A stretch of DNA of 64,000 bases, taken from NCBI GenBank assembly GCA_001931875.2, contig MSJH02000657.1:124001-188000 (forward strand), written 5' to 3'. The first letter of the stretch is position 1; the number at the start of each line of letters is the position of its first letter. Origin of the DNA: Byssochlamys sp. IMV 00236 (taxonomy: Eukaryota > Ascomycota > Eurotiomycetes > Eurotiales > Thermoascaceae). Below are positions 45,087 to 56,638 of the stretch, piece after piece. Below the pieces are notes generated by a model. That model did no database searches, was not told the origin of the DNA, and was given only the letters and a program-made list of their open reading frames with translations. The position numbers and the translations under genes were made by a program.

Positions 45087-46364
45087 CCTGGCGTTTGATC
45101 TGGGCTGTCTGGATGGAGTTGCGGGGGATAAGGAGGGGATTGTTCGATCGATGGGTTTATACTCTAGGTCGTCCGGTTCGACGGAGATCCTTTCGGTCGA
45201 GAAGGGCGTGTTGAGCTCGGGCAACGGTAGACGCTGCTCGAGGTGCCTGGAGATCAGGCTCAAGCGGCCAGTCGCCCGTGAGGACGCCAGTGTTCCGATC
45301 CGCGGCCCTCGACGGAGAGTCGCGGCGGGGTAGAATCGGAAGAGAACAAGGACGACGGCGCCTAGTTGGACTCGCTGCTGATTTGCAGGTAGAGACTGAC
45401 TGGATGGTACTGAACAACGATCAAATAATGGAGGGAAAGAAAGATAACTACTACTCTCTTCCGGTGACTCAATCGAGGGATATTATAAAAGGAGGCCTCT
45501 TTTTTTTTTCTCACTAATCCAGGGGCGGTGGACTCCGGAACTCACATTCGGGAGTGCCACCGCCTGCGGGGAGAACGAGGCGATGGCGATTCTACCTTGA
45601 AACAGCTAGATATATACTCTAGTCAATAATCTTCATGTCGATTTACCTTGGTTCAATTATTGTTTTACAGTCTTCTGTCTCTGAATCTGTGGACAGTTCT
45701 AGTACATTGGGCTCTTATACATACATTGCGGATGGACATGCTGAATGACTCACATAAAACATCCTGGACAGTCGAAGGAACATTAAAGCATATTTCTTTT
45801 TTGTTTTTGAAAGGTTCTTTTCCCCTCATTCTCCAACTCCAGGACGGAAATGGATCATTCTTAATGGCGCCATGGGTGCAAAAAATTTTTCTTTCTTTCC
45901 CGTCATGGAAGTATAAAACGACCGGATCTCAGAAAGCAGGATATCCCGGTAACTGTCTACAACTGCCATCTGCCGTTGTCGGAGGCTCACTTGCAATGAT
46001 ACGGGCCAATTATGATTAAAGTAAGCGCCTCTATCGGTGAGATTCAAAAATAGTAATTCACTTTCATAATAATTGTAATGATGATTACCATAGTTAGTCA
46101 CATCGGAGAAACTTTTCCTGTGGCTGGATGCGGAGATGGCGCTAGTCCATTCTAGTACTCCATACTAGGGCTTAGGGTTCAAGTACTACTGATGCCAAGC
46201 CTGCCCTCGCAACTCCAGCGGAAGCTGCCTGGAAGCTCCGCCGTGGAGAGCTCGAAGGAGTAAAGTAGTAAGCAGTTGGACGTGTTCGCTGCTTCACCCT
46301 CGCTCTGTCTCATCAGCATTGGATGTCAGGAATGGGCCGTTGAGAAACTTGTGCAGGATTCACG
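45087..46364. other. Divergent intergenic region, agx1 / vps29
   Basis: 1.28 kb without a supported gene. It contains a T10-T11 run at 45500-45510 and should carry both promoters. Confidence 0.45.
45153..45160 (-). promoter_or_regulatory. TATA-like element upstream of agx1
   Basis: The minus strand reads GAGTATAAACCC, about 70 bp upstream of the start codon. The spacing fits a TATA box with a short leader. Confidence 0.4.
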
Positions 46365-47162
46365 ATGACCTCGCGTCTGGTCCTGGTCATTGGGGACCTG
46401 TTCATCCCGGACAGAGCTCCGGTAGGTTTCCCCTCACGTCTCCTATCTTGATATAGATACTGACATTGGGCACAACTAGGACCTTCCAGCAAAGGTGCGC
46501 ATTAAAACCGCAATTCAATTACTATTATATCAACCAATCAATCTATCAATCATTAACGCCAGAATAGTTTAAGAAACTCCTTACTCCCGGCAAGATCGGC
46601 CAGATCCTCTGTCTAGGCAACCTTACCGATCGGGACACCTTCGAGTTCCTGCGGCAGATCGCACCCGACCTACAGCTGGTGAAGGGCGATTTCGATGTCG
46701 ATTCTCCTAACCTTCCTCTCTCCAAAGTAGTCACACATGGCAGCCTCCGCATTGGCTTCACTCATGGCCATACCATCATCCCGCCCGGTGACGCAGATGC
46801 TCTCCTGATTGCGGCCCGTCAGATGGACGTCGATATTTTGCTATGGGGAGGAACGCATCGGTTCGAGGCCTTTGAGATGGAGGGTCACTTCTTCGTCAAT
46901 CCCGGCAGTGCGACTGGAGCGTTCAGTACGGGATATGCGCCCGAAGGCCAGGACCCGACTCCGAGCTTCTGCCTGATGGATGTGAGTGAGGATGCAAAGC
47001 CAAGAACTGATTCGTTGCGCACGCCCGGATACTGACGTGTAGTAGGTCCAAGGAGATGTGCTCGTTCTCTATGTGTACCAGCTAAAGACGGACGCGAGTG
47101 GAGCGGAGACCGTCGCAGTCGAGAAGGTGTCATTCCGCAAGAACAGCGGCACCACGTCATGA
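46365..47162 (+). CDS. vps29: Retromer subunit Vps29
   Basis: Metallophosphoesterase-fold subunit of the retromer complex that returns receptors from endosomes to the Golgi. Exons 46365-46421, 46480-46494, 46568-46981, 47046-47162 give 200 aa. Motifs: LVLVIGDLFIPDRAPDLPAK, FKKLLTPGKIGQILCLGNLT, VKGDFD, THGHTIIPPGD, DILLWGGTHRFEAFEMEGHFFVNPGSATGA. The metal-binding residues of true phosphatases are partly replaced (GDLF..GNL..HGH), which is normal for Vps29. Exon 2 is a 15-nt microexon (DLPAK) that all homologues share as sequence. Confidence 0.93.
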
Positions 47163-47386
47163 TTTCTATTTCTTCTACCAGCATTTTGTACATACCCCTA
47201 AGAATGTGTGCTATTATGACCCTGCAATTCTATCAGAATCACTGTTCACCCGCTACTTCCGGCCCATCTCCTTACTGGGATTGAATCTCCCACCTCTACC
47301 ACTCAAGTACATGCGAGTGGCATGGCAAATGATAGCCAATTTTCTATCATGATCTGAACGCGGAGCCGACCAACAAAGCACTACGC

Positions 47387-48084
47387 TCACGGGAACCTCT
47401 TTGCTTCTCGCAGATAGCCCCCTCGAAATAGGAGCCTCTCCTTCTCCTTGATGCGAGCCTTGGCAGTCCGGAAGGCGACCAGGGCTGCTCTCGTTCCCCT
47501 CTCACGCGCCGGGGTAGGATCTCGTCGCATATCTCGTTCATACTCTGCAAGCGTGATTCGCATCTGTCGCAGCTGCTCGTGCCATTTGTCCCGTTCCCCC
47601 TCCCACATGCGGACCTCCTGCTCTTTCCTATAGAAGACGGTCCAGTATGTGCACATGGCAAATAATTGCAATTTCACTGCCGTCCCCTGATCCACCCATA
47701 GATGGTGCCCTAATATGACGGGCACGTAGGCTGCTCCGAAAAACGCAGCAGAGTAATGGGACCTGAGAAGTCCATGTTCGCGAGCAGTCGTTGACCTAGT
47801 ATATATTGGTTAGTATCAACAGAAAGTCTCATAGACATCTCGTAGAGGGGAAAGAAAACACAGTGGGGGGGGAGGACGCTGTCGCACATAATCAGGGAGA
47901 GCCATTTATAGTTGACAATATGCAACATAAAGACGAAAAGGAAGCAAAAATTGATCAGCTCTAGGATATTGGTAAACTTGGCATCCCAAAGAGATACGGT
48001 GCCTCCCCAAGTCTCTGTAGCGTGTCCGGTGGCGTGGAGTATGGCTGCTAAAACCGTCGCGCAGTCCATGATGAGGGTGATCAT
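47387..48084 (-). CDS. Small multi-pass membrane protein of unknown function
   Basis: Two exons in phase: 48084-47888 and 47795-47387 (201 aa). I do not recognise a family. Hydrophobic segments are at about residues 1-20 (MITLIMDCATVLAAILH), 45-65 (INFCFLFVFMLHIVNYKW), 80-100 (YSAAFFGAAYVPVILGHHLW) and 105-120 (LQLFAMCTYWTVFYR). The C-terminal 90 residues form a charged helix (KEQEVRMWEGERDKWHEQLRQM...RIKEKERLLFRGGY). The intron ends in a good branch point plus acceptor (GATACTAACC ... ACTAG). The start is uncertain: the frame opens further upstream but only with GTG, and an upstream exon is possible. Confidence 0.6.
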
Positions 48085-48682
48085 ATTGCGCCTTATATCC
48101 ACAGGACCATGATATCGATGTGTGATATGAAGTGTTCATTGAGTACCTGTAACGAGGTACGTGTTAGGTATGTATGAGAGAGAGCCAAGCCTAGTGGCAT
48201 GTTTCTGAGACGAAGGCCACAATGAAGTATACATTCGGGAGGGAAGGTGCGCAGAAAGCTCTTGCTGACTAGTTTTTCCATATAAACGCGGCGTTGTTCA
48301 TATGTATTTCATGGTTTAGCTGCCCTCCATTTCTAGGAAAGCAAGTAATCTAGTGTTGTACCATGAGAAAATGCTAGAGTCTAGACTTTGTTCTTCTCAC
48401 TTGGAGTTTATTCTAAGAGATATAACTTGTATTAGCTATTTATTAATCGTATTTCAGACATTACAGGCAGTGTATTTGCCAGAATTCTGCTGATGTATCG
48501 ACGATCCCGAATACTATTATTGTGAACATTGTTCGCACAGCGAATCTGGAAAGACTGCACAAATGCACAGAGCAGAGAGCGGGCGCGACTTCGGAATCCA
48601 TCAAGCAAAGATTTTTTTGTTCGTTAGCATAACTTGTTGACTCTCCACAAGCATCGCAACTACCACTCTCCTTGGAACATTA
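48085..48682. other. Intergenic; holds decayed copy of the Pab2-like promoter
   Basis: About 600 bp. Positions 48395-48612 resemble 51005-51223 on the other side of the trypsin-like gene, in the same orientation (see repeat entries). Otherwise no gene seen. Confidence 0.5.
48395..48612 (+). repeat. Diverged direct repeat, left copy
   Basis: Shares with 51005-51223 a GTTCGCACAGC-AATC-GGAAAG block and, about 40 bases on, AGCGGGCGCGACTTCGG followed by ATC-ATCAAGC, plus looser identity upstream (TTAAT-G-ATTTCAG, AATTCTG-TG-TGTAT). Compared by eye. Confidence 0.65.
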
Positions 48683-50448
48683 TCACACCGGATCAGTCAT
48701 GAGGTTCTTCTTTGCATTCGAAGGCCGATCTGATAGCGGATCAGTTGTTAAGCGCCTCTCTTCACTAACAGGTCCTGTAGTGCCGCCAGGCTGGTTGGAG
48801 AGGAGTATCTTCGATTTCCTGATGACATCTGGAAGGAAAAACCCCCCTTTAACAGTGTCGTGTGGCCCAGTTGTTTTGGATTTCTCTAATACAGGCCAGT
48901 CCCTAATGATCCGAGCATAGTTCTGAAAAACAATAGGTTTAACGTCCTTCTGTGTAGGTGTACCAAGGCAAAGAACGCTGCCTGAAAATCCTGTTGCATC
49001 ATCGCCGTCGTATCCTGATCTCCATAGTAGACTGGTCGTAGGATTTCCAATGTCATGTTCCCACAAATATTTCGTTCCTTCAATTACCGCAAGACGAACA
49101 GCTTCAGTCGCAACCGTCCCCTTCATTATTTTCCATTTATCATATTGAAGGCAGAGGGACGCTTCAAAGACGGGCTTTCCCTCAAGAGCATCGGCGTATT
49201 CAGCCCATACTGGGGCCATATGAATCCCTGGTGGAGCAATCACATCAGGAAGATGAGGCGCCGTTACCAATGACAAGTCATGCTTATATCCGGCAGGGTA
49301 AGGGACGTGCTCGCTCGGGTTGTCGAAGGTTGTTGTTATATGACCTATCTTTTTTTGCGAAAGCTAGTTAGCCTTGCTATAAAAGAATATCCAAATGCAA
49401 ACATACCATAGTTTTCGTTCCCGCAGAATATACCACCTTCCCGAGGGGCGAATTCTTCATTTTCTTTGTGGTGTGTACATCAGCACGTGCTATCGAAGGT
49501 GAAAGGTTGGATCTGAATCCCATAAGTGAGCGTTTGATGCGCTTATATCTGTCCGCCACAAAAACCGAGATCGGGCCAGGATTAGGTCGTTTTACAAACC
49601 CGTGTGTAACCGTCGTGATACATTCAATGCCACCAGGCAGCCTGATCTTTAAACCCAGTTGCGAGTGTGCGATGTAGCTGTCAGGCTCCGGACTCACTGG
49701 CTCTCCTGCCTGTAAAGTAGCATGGCAGGGATTATCTTCAATGGTCATATGGCCGACAGATAACCCGCCAATAGCCCGCGCACCACCCTCAGCCCACGCC
49801 TTCTTCATGTCCTTCTTTGTTTTGAAAATGTATATGGCCCATCCGCAAACTAGAATCTCAACACCTATGGCTCGGACATGGACTTTGCGAATCAATTCCA
49901 GGTCTTCCGGGGTAAGAATCCGGCGTGGATTAAGCTCTTTCCTGAAAGGGTCGCATCGTTCTGGGATCCTAATAGGGATTTCACTTAGATCCAAATTAAC
50001 AGCAGGAAGTATGTGGATTTCTCTATCTCCGGCGCGTAGCCCCAGTTTACGACTATTCGATGTTGGTAAAATTACCCACATCGACTTGCGACTGTGATTC
50101 TCCACCATAGTGTAGACCAGTTGTTCGGTCGCGAGCGAGGGGTGGTGCGTTCTGAAAAGCTGTTCATTAAGCCTTGTGACTCTGGGTTCGACGATTGCCC
50201 GAGCGGCTGCAAGATCAGGATTTCCCCAGATTCCTGATGATGTATCTATAGAATATCAGAGAGGTGCCTTAATAGGGACAGAATGCCATACACTCCACTC
50301 GGTAGTGAGTTCCACCGTATCTGAACGACGGTACCTGCAGCCCCTGGTGTTCCTTTCCTCCTTCTCTAGGACCCAGTCTGAAGTATCCTGTGCTGTTGAC
50401 CCTCTTCAGGCCATGTCGAGACCTGACTGAGGAAGCTGGCTCAGACAT
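48683..50448 (-). CDS. Fungal protein with trypsin-like peptidase motifs
   Basis: Likely exons 50448-50373, 50245-49407, 49348-48683 (526 aa, all in phase); the first exon uses a weak GTCCTA donor and is uncertain. The middle exon extends clearly upstream of ATG 50108. I recognise it only as a fungal-expanded family. It has IECITTVTHGFV (candidate catalytic His), IGNPTTSLLWRSGYDGDDATGFSGSVLCLG (GxSGS, candidate nucleophile Ser) and FQNYARIIRDW, then KGGFFLPDVIRKSKIL. That combination resembles a trypsin-like fold, but the usual GDSGG is GFSGS and the Asp is not identified, so activity is inference. The gene is flanked by a diverged direct repeat. Confidence 0.6.
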
Positions 50449-50641
50449 TTCAACGACTAGAGCCGGCTGTTAAAATCAAGCAAAGGAGTAAGATCTCGGC
50501 AGAGATGGAGTGAACGTGTACTGGAGAAAGTGAGAGTAAACTAAACAGAAGACAAAATCAAAAAGATCAAGATCTCGGACAGTAATGACATAAAGTTACT
50601 GCCAGAGAACGTGAGGATAACCGAGATAAGGAGAAGAGAAA

Positions 50642-50698
50642 GATCCGACGTAGTCCAGGATCAGGAAAGTAAAGATAGATCCGACGTAGTCCAGGATC
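50642..50698. repeat. 21-bp direct repeat pair with GATCC/GGATC ends
   Basis: Two identical 21-base units 36 bp apart, each beginning GATCC and ending GGATC. Confidence 0.85.
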
Positions 50699-51004
50699 TG
50701 TAGATGTGATGATGAAGGGGATGATGGGAGATTAGAAGGGAAGAGATGGAAGGTGTGATGAGTGTGGAAATCACTTTAACACAACAAGAGAGGAGCTAGT
50801 AGGGTTGCTGGTCAATTAATGATCAACAAAAGAACAGAAAGATTGACATTTACCTAGGCAGCGACAGAATACATCGCCATTAGGGAAAGTAGTAGTTAAG
50901 CTGTAGCTGCCTAGGGTACCTGGCTTGCGATGACTGCGATGCCAAACTGAAGCAGTGCTGAGCATTTTTGATGAAATCGCGAAGTCTAAGCTCTGTTTTT
51001 CTCA

Positions 51005-51223
51005 ATTGGGTCTGATTTAAGCTCTGTAATTCCTGTGTTGATCTGTTAATTGCATTTCAGGAATATAAGCATAGTAATAATTCTGTTGCTGTATTATTAT
51101 TGACATACCTAAGTAGTACTCCATTATCGTGACGTTCGCACAGCCAATCCGGAAAGGTTCCCAGAGGGAGGAGAGATGTCGCTAAGCCAGAAAGAGCGGG
51201 CGCGACTTCGGCATCGATCAAGC
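51005..51223 (+). repeat. Diverged direct repeat, right copy (Pab2-like promoter/leader)
   Basis: The counterpart of 48395-48612. It lies 270-490 bp upstream of the RRM gene's start, so it is probably the original copy. Confidence 0.6.
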
Positions 51224-51490
51224 GTAGTTTTTACATTCATTACTTTGCCTCTCGATAACTCCCATATTGTCCCCTTCGGCAAGGACCTTTTGTTTGCATT
51301 CACTCCTTTTTGCCGTCAGCGGGTTCTTGTTCGTGTCGGTGATCATCTGTGCTTGGAAGGTTTTTCTGGGGAACTTGCATCTTCGTTTCCCGAAGGAGCA
51401 CCGCGAGATTCCCGAACAGACACATCGCCCCTCATTTTAGCTACGGAACCTATCTCTTCAGCGTTCGACTTCCCTTGTCAGACCGTCGCT

Positions 51491-52359
51491 ATGGCTACTG
51501 AAGGAAACGAGGTTAAGGATGAGCGTCCGGAGATGCATGAGGAAGGAGGCGACGACGAGGTACGTTTTTCAAGCTTCCTGGGAGCTCCAACCAGCCACCT
51601 TGCGCGCAGCTCAGCAACCATGCCATGACATGACTTGTTCTCAAGCGCGATCTGTTCTTTTTGGACTGTAATGATGAGACTGACCTATGCCTGTTACAGG
51701 AAGAAATTGCGGCGATGAAGAAGCGCGTAGCAGAGATGGAGTCGGAAGCAGCCAAGTTGCGGGAGATGCAGGCTACTCTCGACCAGCAGTCGGAGAGCTT
51801 GCGCGAGGACAAGGAGGACATCGATGCCCGAAGTATCTTCGTTGGAAACGTTGATTATGGCGCTTCGCCGGAGGAGATCCAGGCCCATTTCCAGAGCTGC
51901 GGCTCGATAAACCGTGTCACGATCCTGCTGGACAAATTCACGGGACACCCCAAAGGGTACGTTGTTGGTTGTGGTTCCTATGGATGGTTCTACATCTTTC
52001 TGGCTGGATGGTTCACGTCTGATGCTAATGGATGGCTGCAGATATGCATATGTTGAATTCAGCGAGCCGAGTCTTGTGGCACAAGCATTGGTTCTCAACG
52101 AGAGTCTCTTCCGTGGACGGAACTTGAAGGTAAGAAGTCAACCCCCTCTTTGGGGTCATGTTCTCGATCTTCAGGAAGTTATGATACTAACGTTACTTCT
52201 AAACAGGTTGTCCCCAAGCGCACCAATCTGCCTGGCATGAGCCGCGGACGTGGGCGAGGAGGCCCGCGAGGACGAGGCGGCCGCGGCGGGTTCCCGCCTC
52301 GCGGTGGATACCGTGGCGGAGGTTATCGTGGTCGCGGACGAGGATATGCACCATACTGA
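51491..52359 (+). CDS. pab2: Nuclear poly(A)-binding protein Pab2/PABPN1-like
   Basis: RNA-binding protein that coats poly(A) tails in the nucleus and affects RNA decay and export. Exons 51491-51559, 51700-51956, 52042-52129, 52207-52359, 188 aa. The layout matches PABPN1/Pab2: acidic N-terminus, coiled coil ([24 protein letters not shown]), a single RRM with RNP2 SIFVGNVDY and RNP1 KGYAYVEF (split by intron 2, as KG-YAYVEF), and a C-terminal RGG tail ([15 protein letters not shown]). The open frame continues upstream of the ATG; the ATG at 51491 matches the family start. Confidence 0.92.
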
Positions 52360-53594
52360 TGACATGTCGTGAATGGCGATATAATTTTTGCGCAATTTGA
52401 AAAGGATTTATCCGATGAGGGCAGAGACAGGACCGTGGGACGCATCAGCCAGGGCAGTTCCACACTCGACGGGATCTGTCACTTTGCAAAAAAGGGCTGA
52501 GGATTGCTTCGGAGTTGGGAGAACAGGCATGTATGATACTCGAGCAACAGAACTGGGACCATAAAAAAACGGGCGGACCATAGGGAGCTTCACTGCGACT
52601 TTCTGCGACATCAGTACGATTGAGCCTTTTTGGTTTAGTTTTTGTGATTATTTACACATTGGAAATGGCATTGTTCATATTTTTGGGTCCCCTAATTGCA
52701 GCCTGTCTGGGTCTTATTCTTCCCCGTGGCTGAGTCCGAGGTATATAAGCAAGTGTCATCGACTGCAGTGGCTGATGGGCCATGTGGATGAACCGCTAAC
52801 GCCAGAACGGGCGGAGAAAGCATGAAGCACGGCCTGGACTTGCTGATTGCGTCGTCTCACGAAGGGGAGCCTCCGGATATGCCGATTGCCCATCGCGAAC
52901 TAGAGTAGAGTACCAAGTATTTCGTTGTGCGGTCACCAACTGGCTCCTATCCTCTGCTTGGTCAACCGTGCTCTTTCTTTCTTCCCTTCCACCCTGGCTC
53001 TCATTGAATGAAATCGCATCGAACGTTGTGCTGCCAACCTACAGTGATCCTGGAGCACGCGGGGTTTCCATCCTGGGACTCTGATCCATAGCGGCCGAAG
53101 CGAGCGGGCCAGAGGGGGGAACGAGGCAGAAGACGTCTGAAGAGCGAACCCGGACGGCCACTCACCCATCGTTCGACCGCCATCAGGGAAAAAAAAAGTA
53201 TTCTTCGTGTTCTCTCTTCTCTTTCTTTTTCTTTTTCTTTTTTTTTGCCACGGAGCAGAGACGAACAAAAAGAACGATCGTTTTGGTTGAAAGGGCCTAC
53301 TTAGAGTAAGCTGCCTGTGCCCCCGGCCAGCCCCTCGCCCAGAAAGGTCGATTGGCCCAGCGGCGTCACGTCAAGACTGCTCAGCCCCAATTCCAGGTTT
53401 ACTCCAACCATTATCGCCCGCCTGAACAACATCCTTCGAACAGACGACCCTGTTTACTCTCCCGCGGAGTGTCCTGTTTCCTGTTTTTGCGGTCGGAAAG
53501 TGAATGCGCAAGGCCGCATCTTTCTAGTCGGCTTGCTTTGACTGGCCTTGAACGCCCGACTCGGTCGCGGTGTCTCGCGAGCATTCGCTGCAGA
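52360..53594. promoter_or_regulatory. Intergenic; promoter of hulA
   Basis: 1.23 kb. It includes a pyrimidine (CTTTTT)n tract at 53210-53247 and a GC-rich part at 53040-53170. No supported gene; short frames on the minus strand are not family-like. Confidence 0.45.
53210..53247. repeat. CTTTTT pyrimidine microsatellite
   Basis: Tandem TTTCTT units, visible by eye, about 350 bp upstream of the hulA start. Confidence 0.8.
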
Positions 53595-56500
53595 ATGGGT
53601 TCGAATCTACCAGCGTAAGTGATACCATCGATCATCATGGTCTCTCTCATCCAGTTCTTCCATACTGGCATGTCAATCTGCTTGATCACGCAATCAATAC
53701 TGACGGTTATCATAGCCAGCCAAATCTGAGGGTTACAAGTGAGCAACCTACTACTCCGACAAACTAGATCTGCGAACCGCTGGACAAGATGCTGACTCCG
53801 GAATACTAGTTATCGCGGCGGATGGATTATACAAGCGAGATGTCTTTCGTAAGTATTAACTTCGATCATCGCAAAGGTGTTACGTTCCATGACTGACGAT
53901 GGTTGATATGTTGCAGGTTTTCCGGATCCATTCGCTGTGGCCACCGTCGGCGGTGAGCAGACCCATACCACCTCGGTGATCAAGAAAACATTGAATCCAT
54001 ACTGGAATGAGATGTTTGATCTGTACGGAATCTCCCTTTCCCAGCACCCGCGATATAATTTCTACGTTCGTTTCGGTGTCTGACTACCGGGTTCCCCAGG
54101 AGAGTCAATGAGGATAGCATACTAGCGATCCAGATCTTTGATCAGAAGAAGTTCAAGAAGAAGGACCAGGGTTTCCTAGGCGTCATCAACGTTCGCATTG
54201 GAGATGTGATCGATTTGCAGATGGGTGGCGATGGTAAGTTCCAACTGGTTTTGTTTCCTTGATGGTCGGGATAATAAAGAGTCATGGCTGACAATTGTGG
54301 CTTTCACTCTTCTACAGAGATGCTTACCCGGGATCTGAAGAAGTCGAATGACAATCTGGTCGTGCATGGAAAGCTCATCATCAACCTGTCTACGAACCTC
54401 AGCACACCAAATACCACGAGTCAGAACAGGACGCAGAATCGGGCATCGTCAACCGGACTTGTCCCGCAGCCAGCTCTCCCCCACTCCGAGTCGTCTACCG
54501 CAGCTGCTTCCACCGCGAGTACTCCACGACCTCCAGCTTCTTCTACTCGACCGACCAGCATTGTGGCCCCTGTCAACGGCACCGCGGCGCAGCCTAATGG
54601 ACACGCTTCCTCTCGCACGAACCTGAGCTCCTTCGAAGATAGCCAGGGCAGACTTCCTGCTGGATGGGAAAGACGCGAGGATAACTTGGGGAGGACGTAC
54701 TATGTCGACCATAACACGAGGACAACCACCTGGACGAGACCGTCGGCAAACTATAATGAACACACTCAACGAACCCAGCGGGAGGCCAGTATGCAGATGG
54801 AACGGAGAGCCCACCAAAGCCGGATGCTACCGGAGGATCGTACAGGTGCCAACTCTCCCAGCTCAGCAGAAGCTCACCAAACGCACACGCCGCCAAGCGG
54901 TAGCAATGCCAATGCTGTTTCTATGATGGCAACTGGTGCGACTACGGCCGGTACCGGTGAGCTTCCTGCTGGATGGGAGCAGCGTACAACGCCGGAAGGA
55001 CGACCATATTTCGTCGACCACAACACTCGCACGACGACGTGGGTTGATCCCCGTCGACAACAGTACATCCGCATGTACGGCCAGAACGCAAACGGCACCA
55101 ACACCACAATTCAGCAGCAGCCAGTATCCCAGCTGGGTCCTCTACCAAGTGGATGGGAGATGCGGTTGACGAACACAGCACGCGTCTATTTTGTTGACCA
55201 CAATACCAAGACGACGACTTGGGATGACCCCCGGTTGCCATCATCCTTGGACCAGGGTGTGCCGCAGTACAAGCGTGACTTCCGGCGTAAATTGATCTAC
55301 TTCAGATCGCAGCCCGCTCTGAGGATCATGTCTGGACAGTGCCATGTCAAGGTCCGCCGATCAAACATTTTCGAGGATTCGTATGCCGAGATCATGCGTC
55401 AGAGTGCATCCGATCTCAAAAAGCGGCTCATGATCAAGTTCGACGGAGAGGACGGTCTGGATTATGGTGGTCTCTCTCGGTATGTAGACCTCAAAACACA
55501 CTTGTTCCGATGTCAGTCTGGAATGCTAACCTTTATCCTAGTGAATTCTTCTTCCTTCTTTCTCACGAAATGTTCAACCCTTTCTATTGTCTATTCGAAT
55601 ATTCCGCGCACGATAATTACACCCTGCAAATTAATCCTCACTCCGGCGTTAATCCCGAACATTTGAATTATTTCAAATTTATTGGCCGCGTTGTCGGTCT
55701 CGCCATCTTTCATCGTCGTTTCCTCGACTCTTTCTTCATTGGAGCATTCTACAAGATGATGCTGAGGAAGAAGGTCACCCTCCAGGATATGGAAGGTGTC
55801 GATGAAGACTTGCACCGTAATTTGACGTGGACTCTGTAAGTGAACATACTACGAGACGCACAATTGTTATCGAAAACTTTACTGACAAGACCATAGGGAG
55901 AACGATATCGAAGGCATTGTGGAGCTGACATTCTCCGTTGACGATGAGCGATTCGGAGAGCGTCATACGGTTGATTTGATACCCGGTGGTCGGGACATCC
56001 CCGTCACCAATGAAAATAAAGCGCAATATGTTGAGTACGTGTCAAATAGCCTGTCTCGCTGTTTTCCTCGGTTCGTTCTAACTCTCAATAGGCTAGTGAC
56101 GGAGTGGAAGATTCAGAAGCGTGTTGAGGAGCAGTTTAATGCGTTCATCTCCGGCTTCAACGAACTGATTCCTCAGGACCTGGTCAACGTTTTCGATGAG
56201 CGAGAATTGGAGTTGCTCATTGGCGGTATCGCTGATATCGATGTCGAGGACTGGAAGAAGCACACTGACTACCGAGGCTATCAAGAGTCAGACGAGGTCA
56301 TCCAGAACTTCTGGAAGGTCATTCGCGGCTGGGATGCGGAACAGAAGTCCCGCTTGCTCCAGTTTGCCACTGGTACATCTCGTATTCCAGTCAACGGTTT
56401 CAAGGATCTCCAGGGTTCCGATGGTCCCAGAAGGTTCACGATCGAGAAGTCTGGCGATCCGAATGCGTTGCCCAAATCTCATACTTGGTATGTTTCGTAT

Positions 56501-56638
56501 CTATCCCCGTGCGAAGTGAAGACTAACCGTGTTTGTAGCTTCAACCGTCTTGATCTTCCGCCGTACAAGACATTCGAGGCTCTTGATCAGAAGCTCTCGA
56601 TTGCGGTCGAGGAAACAGTAGGATTCGGTCAGGAGTAG
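53595..56638 (+). CDS. hulA: NEDD4-family E3 ubiquitin ligase HulA (Rsp5)
   Basis: HECT E3 ligase that ubiquitinates plasma-membrane permeases and other targets, often through arrestin adaptors. Ten exons in phase: 53595-53614, 53716-53738, 53810-53848, 53917-54022, 54100-54233, 54318-55479, 55542-55835, 55897-56034, 56092-56487, 56539-56638, giving 803 aa. The C2 domain (residues 1-125; [38 protein letters not shown]) is spread over six exons. Three WW domains lie at about 220, 322 and 383 ([24 protein letters not shown], each ending TTTW-x-x-P). The HECT domain follows, with the catalytic Cys at about 771 in KSHTCFNRLDLP, 32 residues from the end, and the C-terminal VGFGQE. Length fits Rsp5 (about 810). 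Confidence 0.96.

Larger units (their letters stand above)
50449..51490. other. Intergenic; repeats and promoter of the Pab2-like gene
   Basis: 1.04 kb. It contains two identical 21-bp units (50642-50662, 50678-50698) with inverted GATCC/GGATC ends, GA-rich sequence at 50500-50770 and the right copy of the direct repeat (51005-51223). An open frame from 51176 continues into the Pab2-like first exon but is probably leader. Confidence 0.5.

Noticed and set aside
45087..45263. N-terminal extension of Agx1 upstream of ATG 45086
   Set aside because: The open frame starts with TTG, not ATG, and the extra residues are not part of the family. A TATAAA element lies inside it.
50500..51100. Possible transposon between the trypsin-like gene and the RRM gene
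   Set aside because: Only short repeats are seen; no transposase, terminal repeats or target duplications of a known element.
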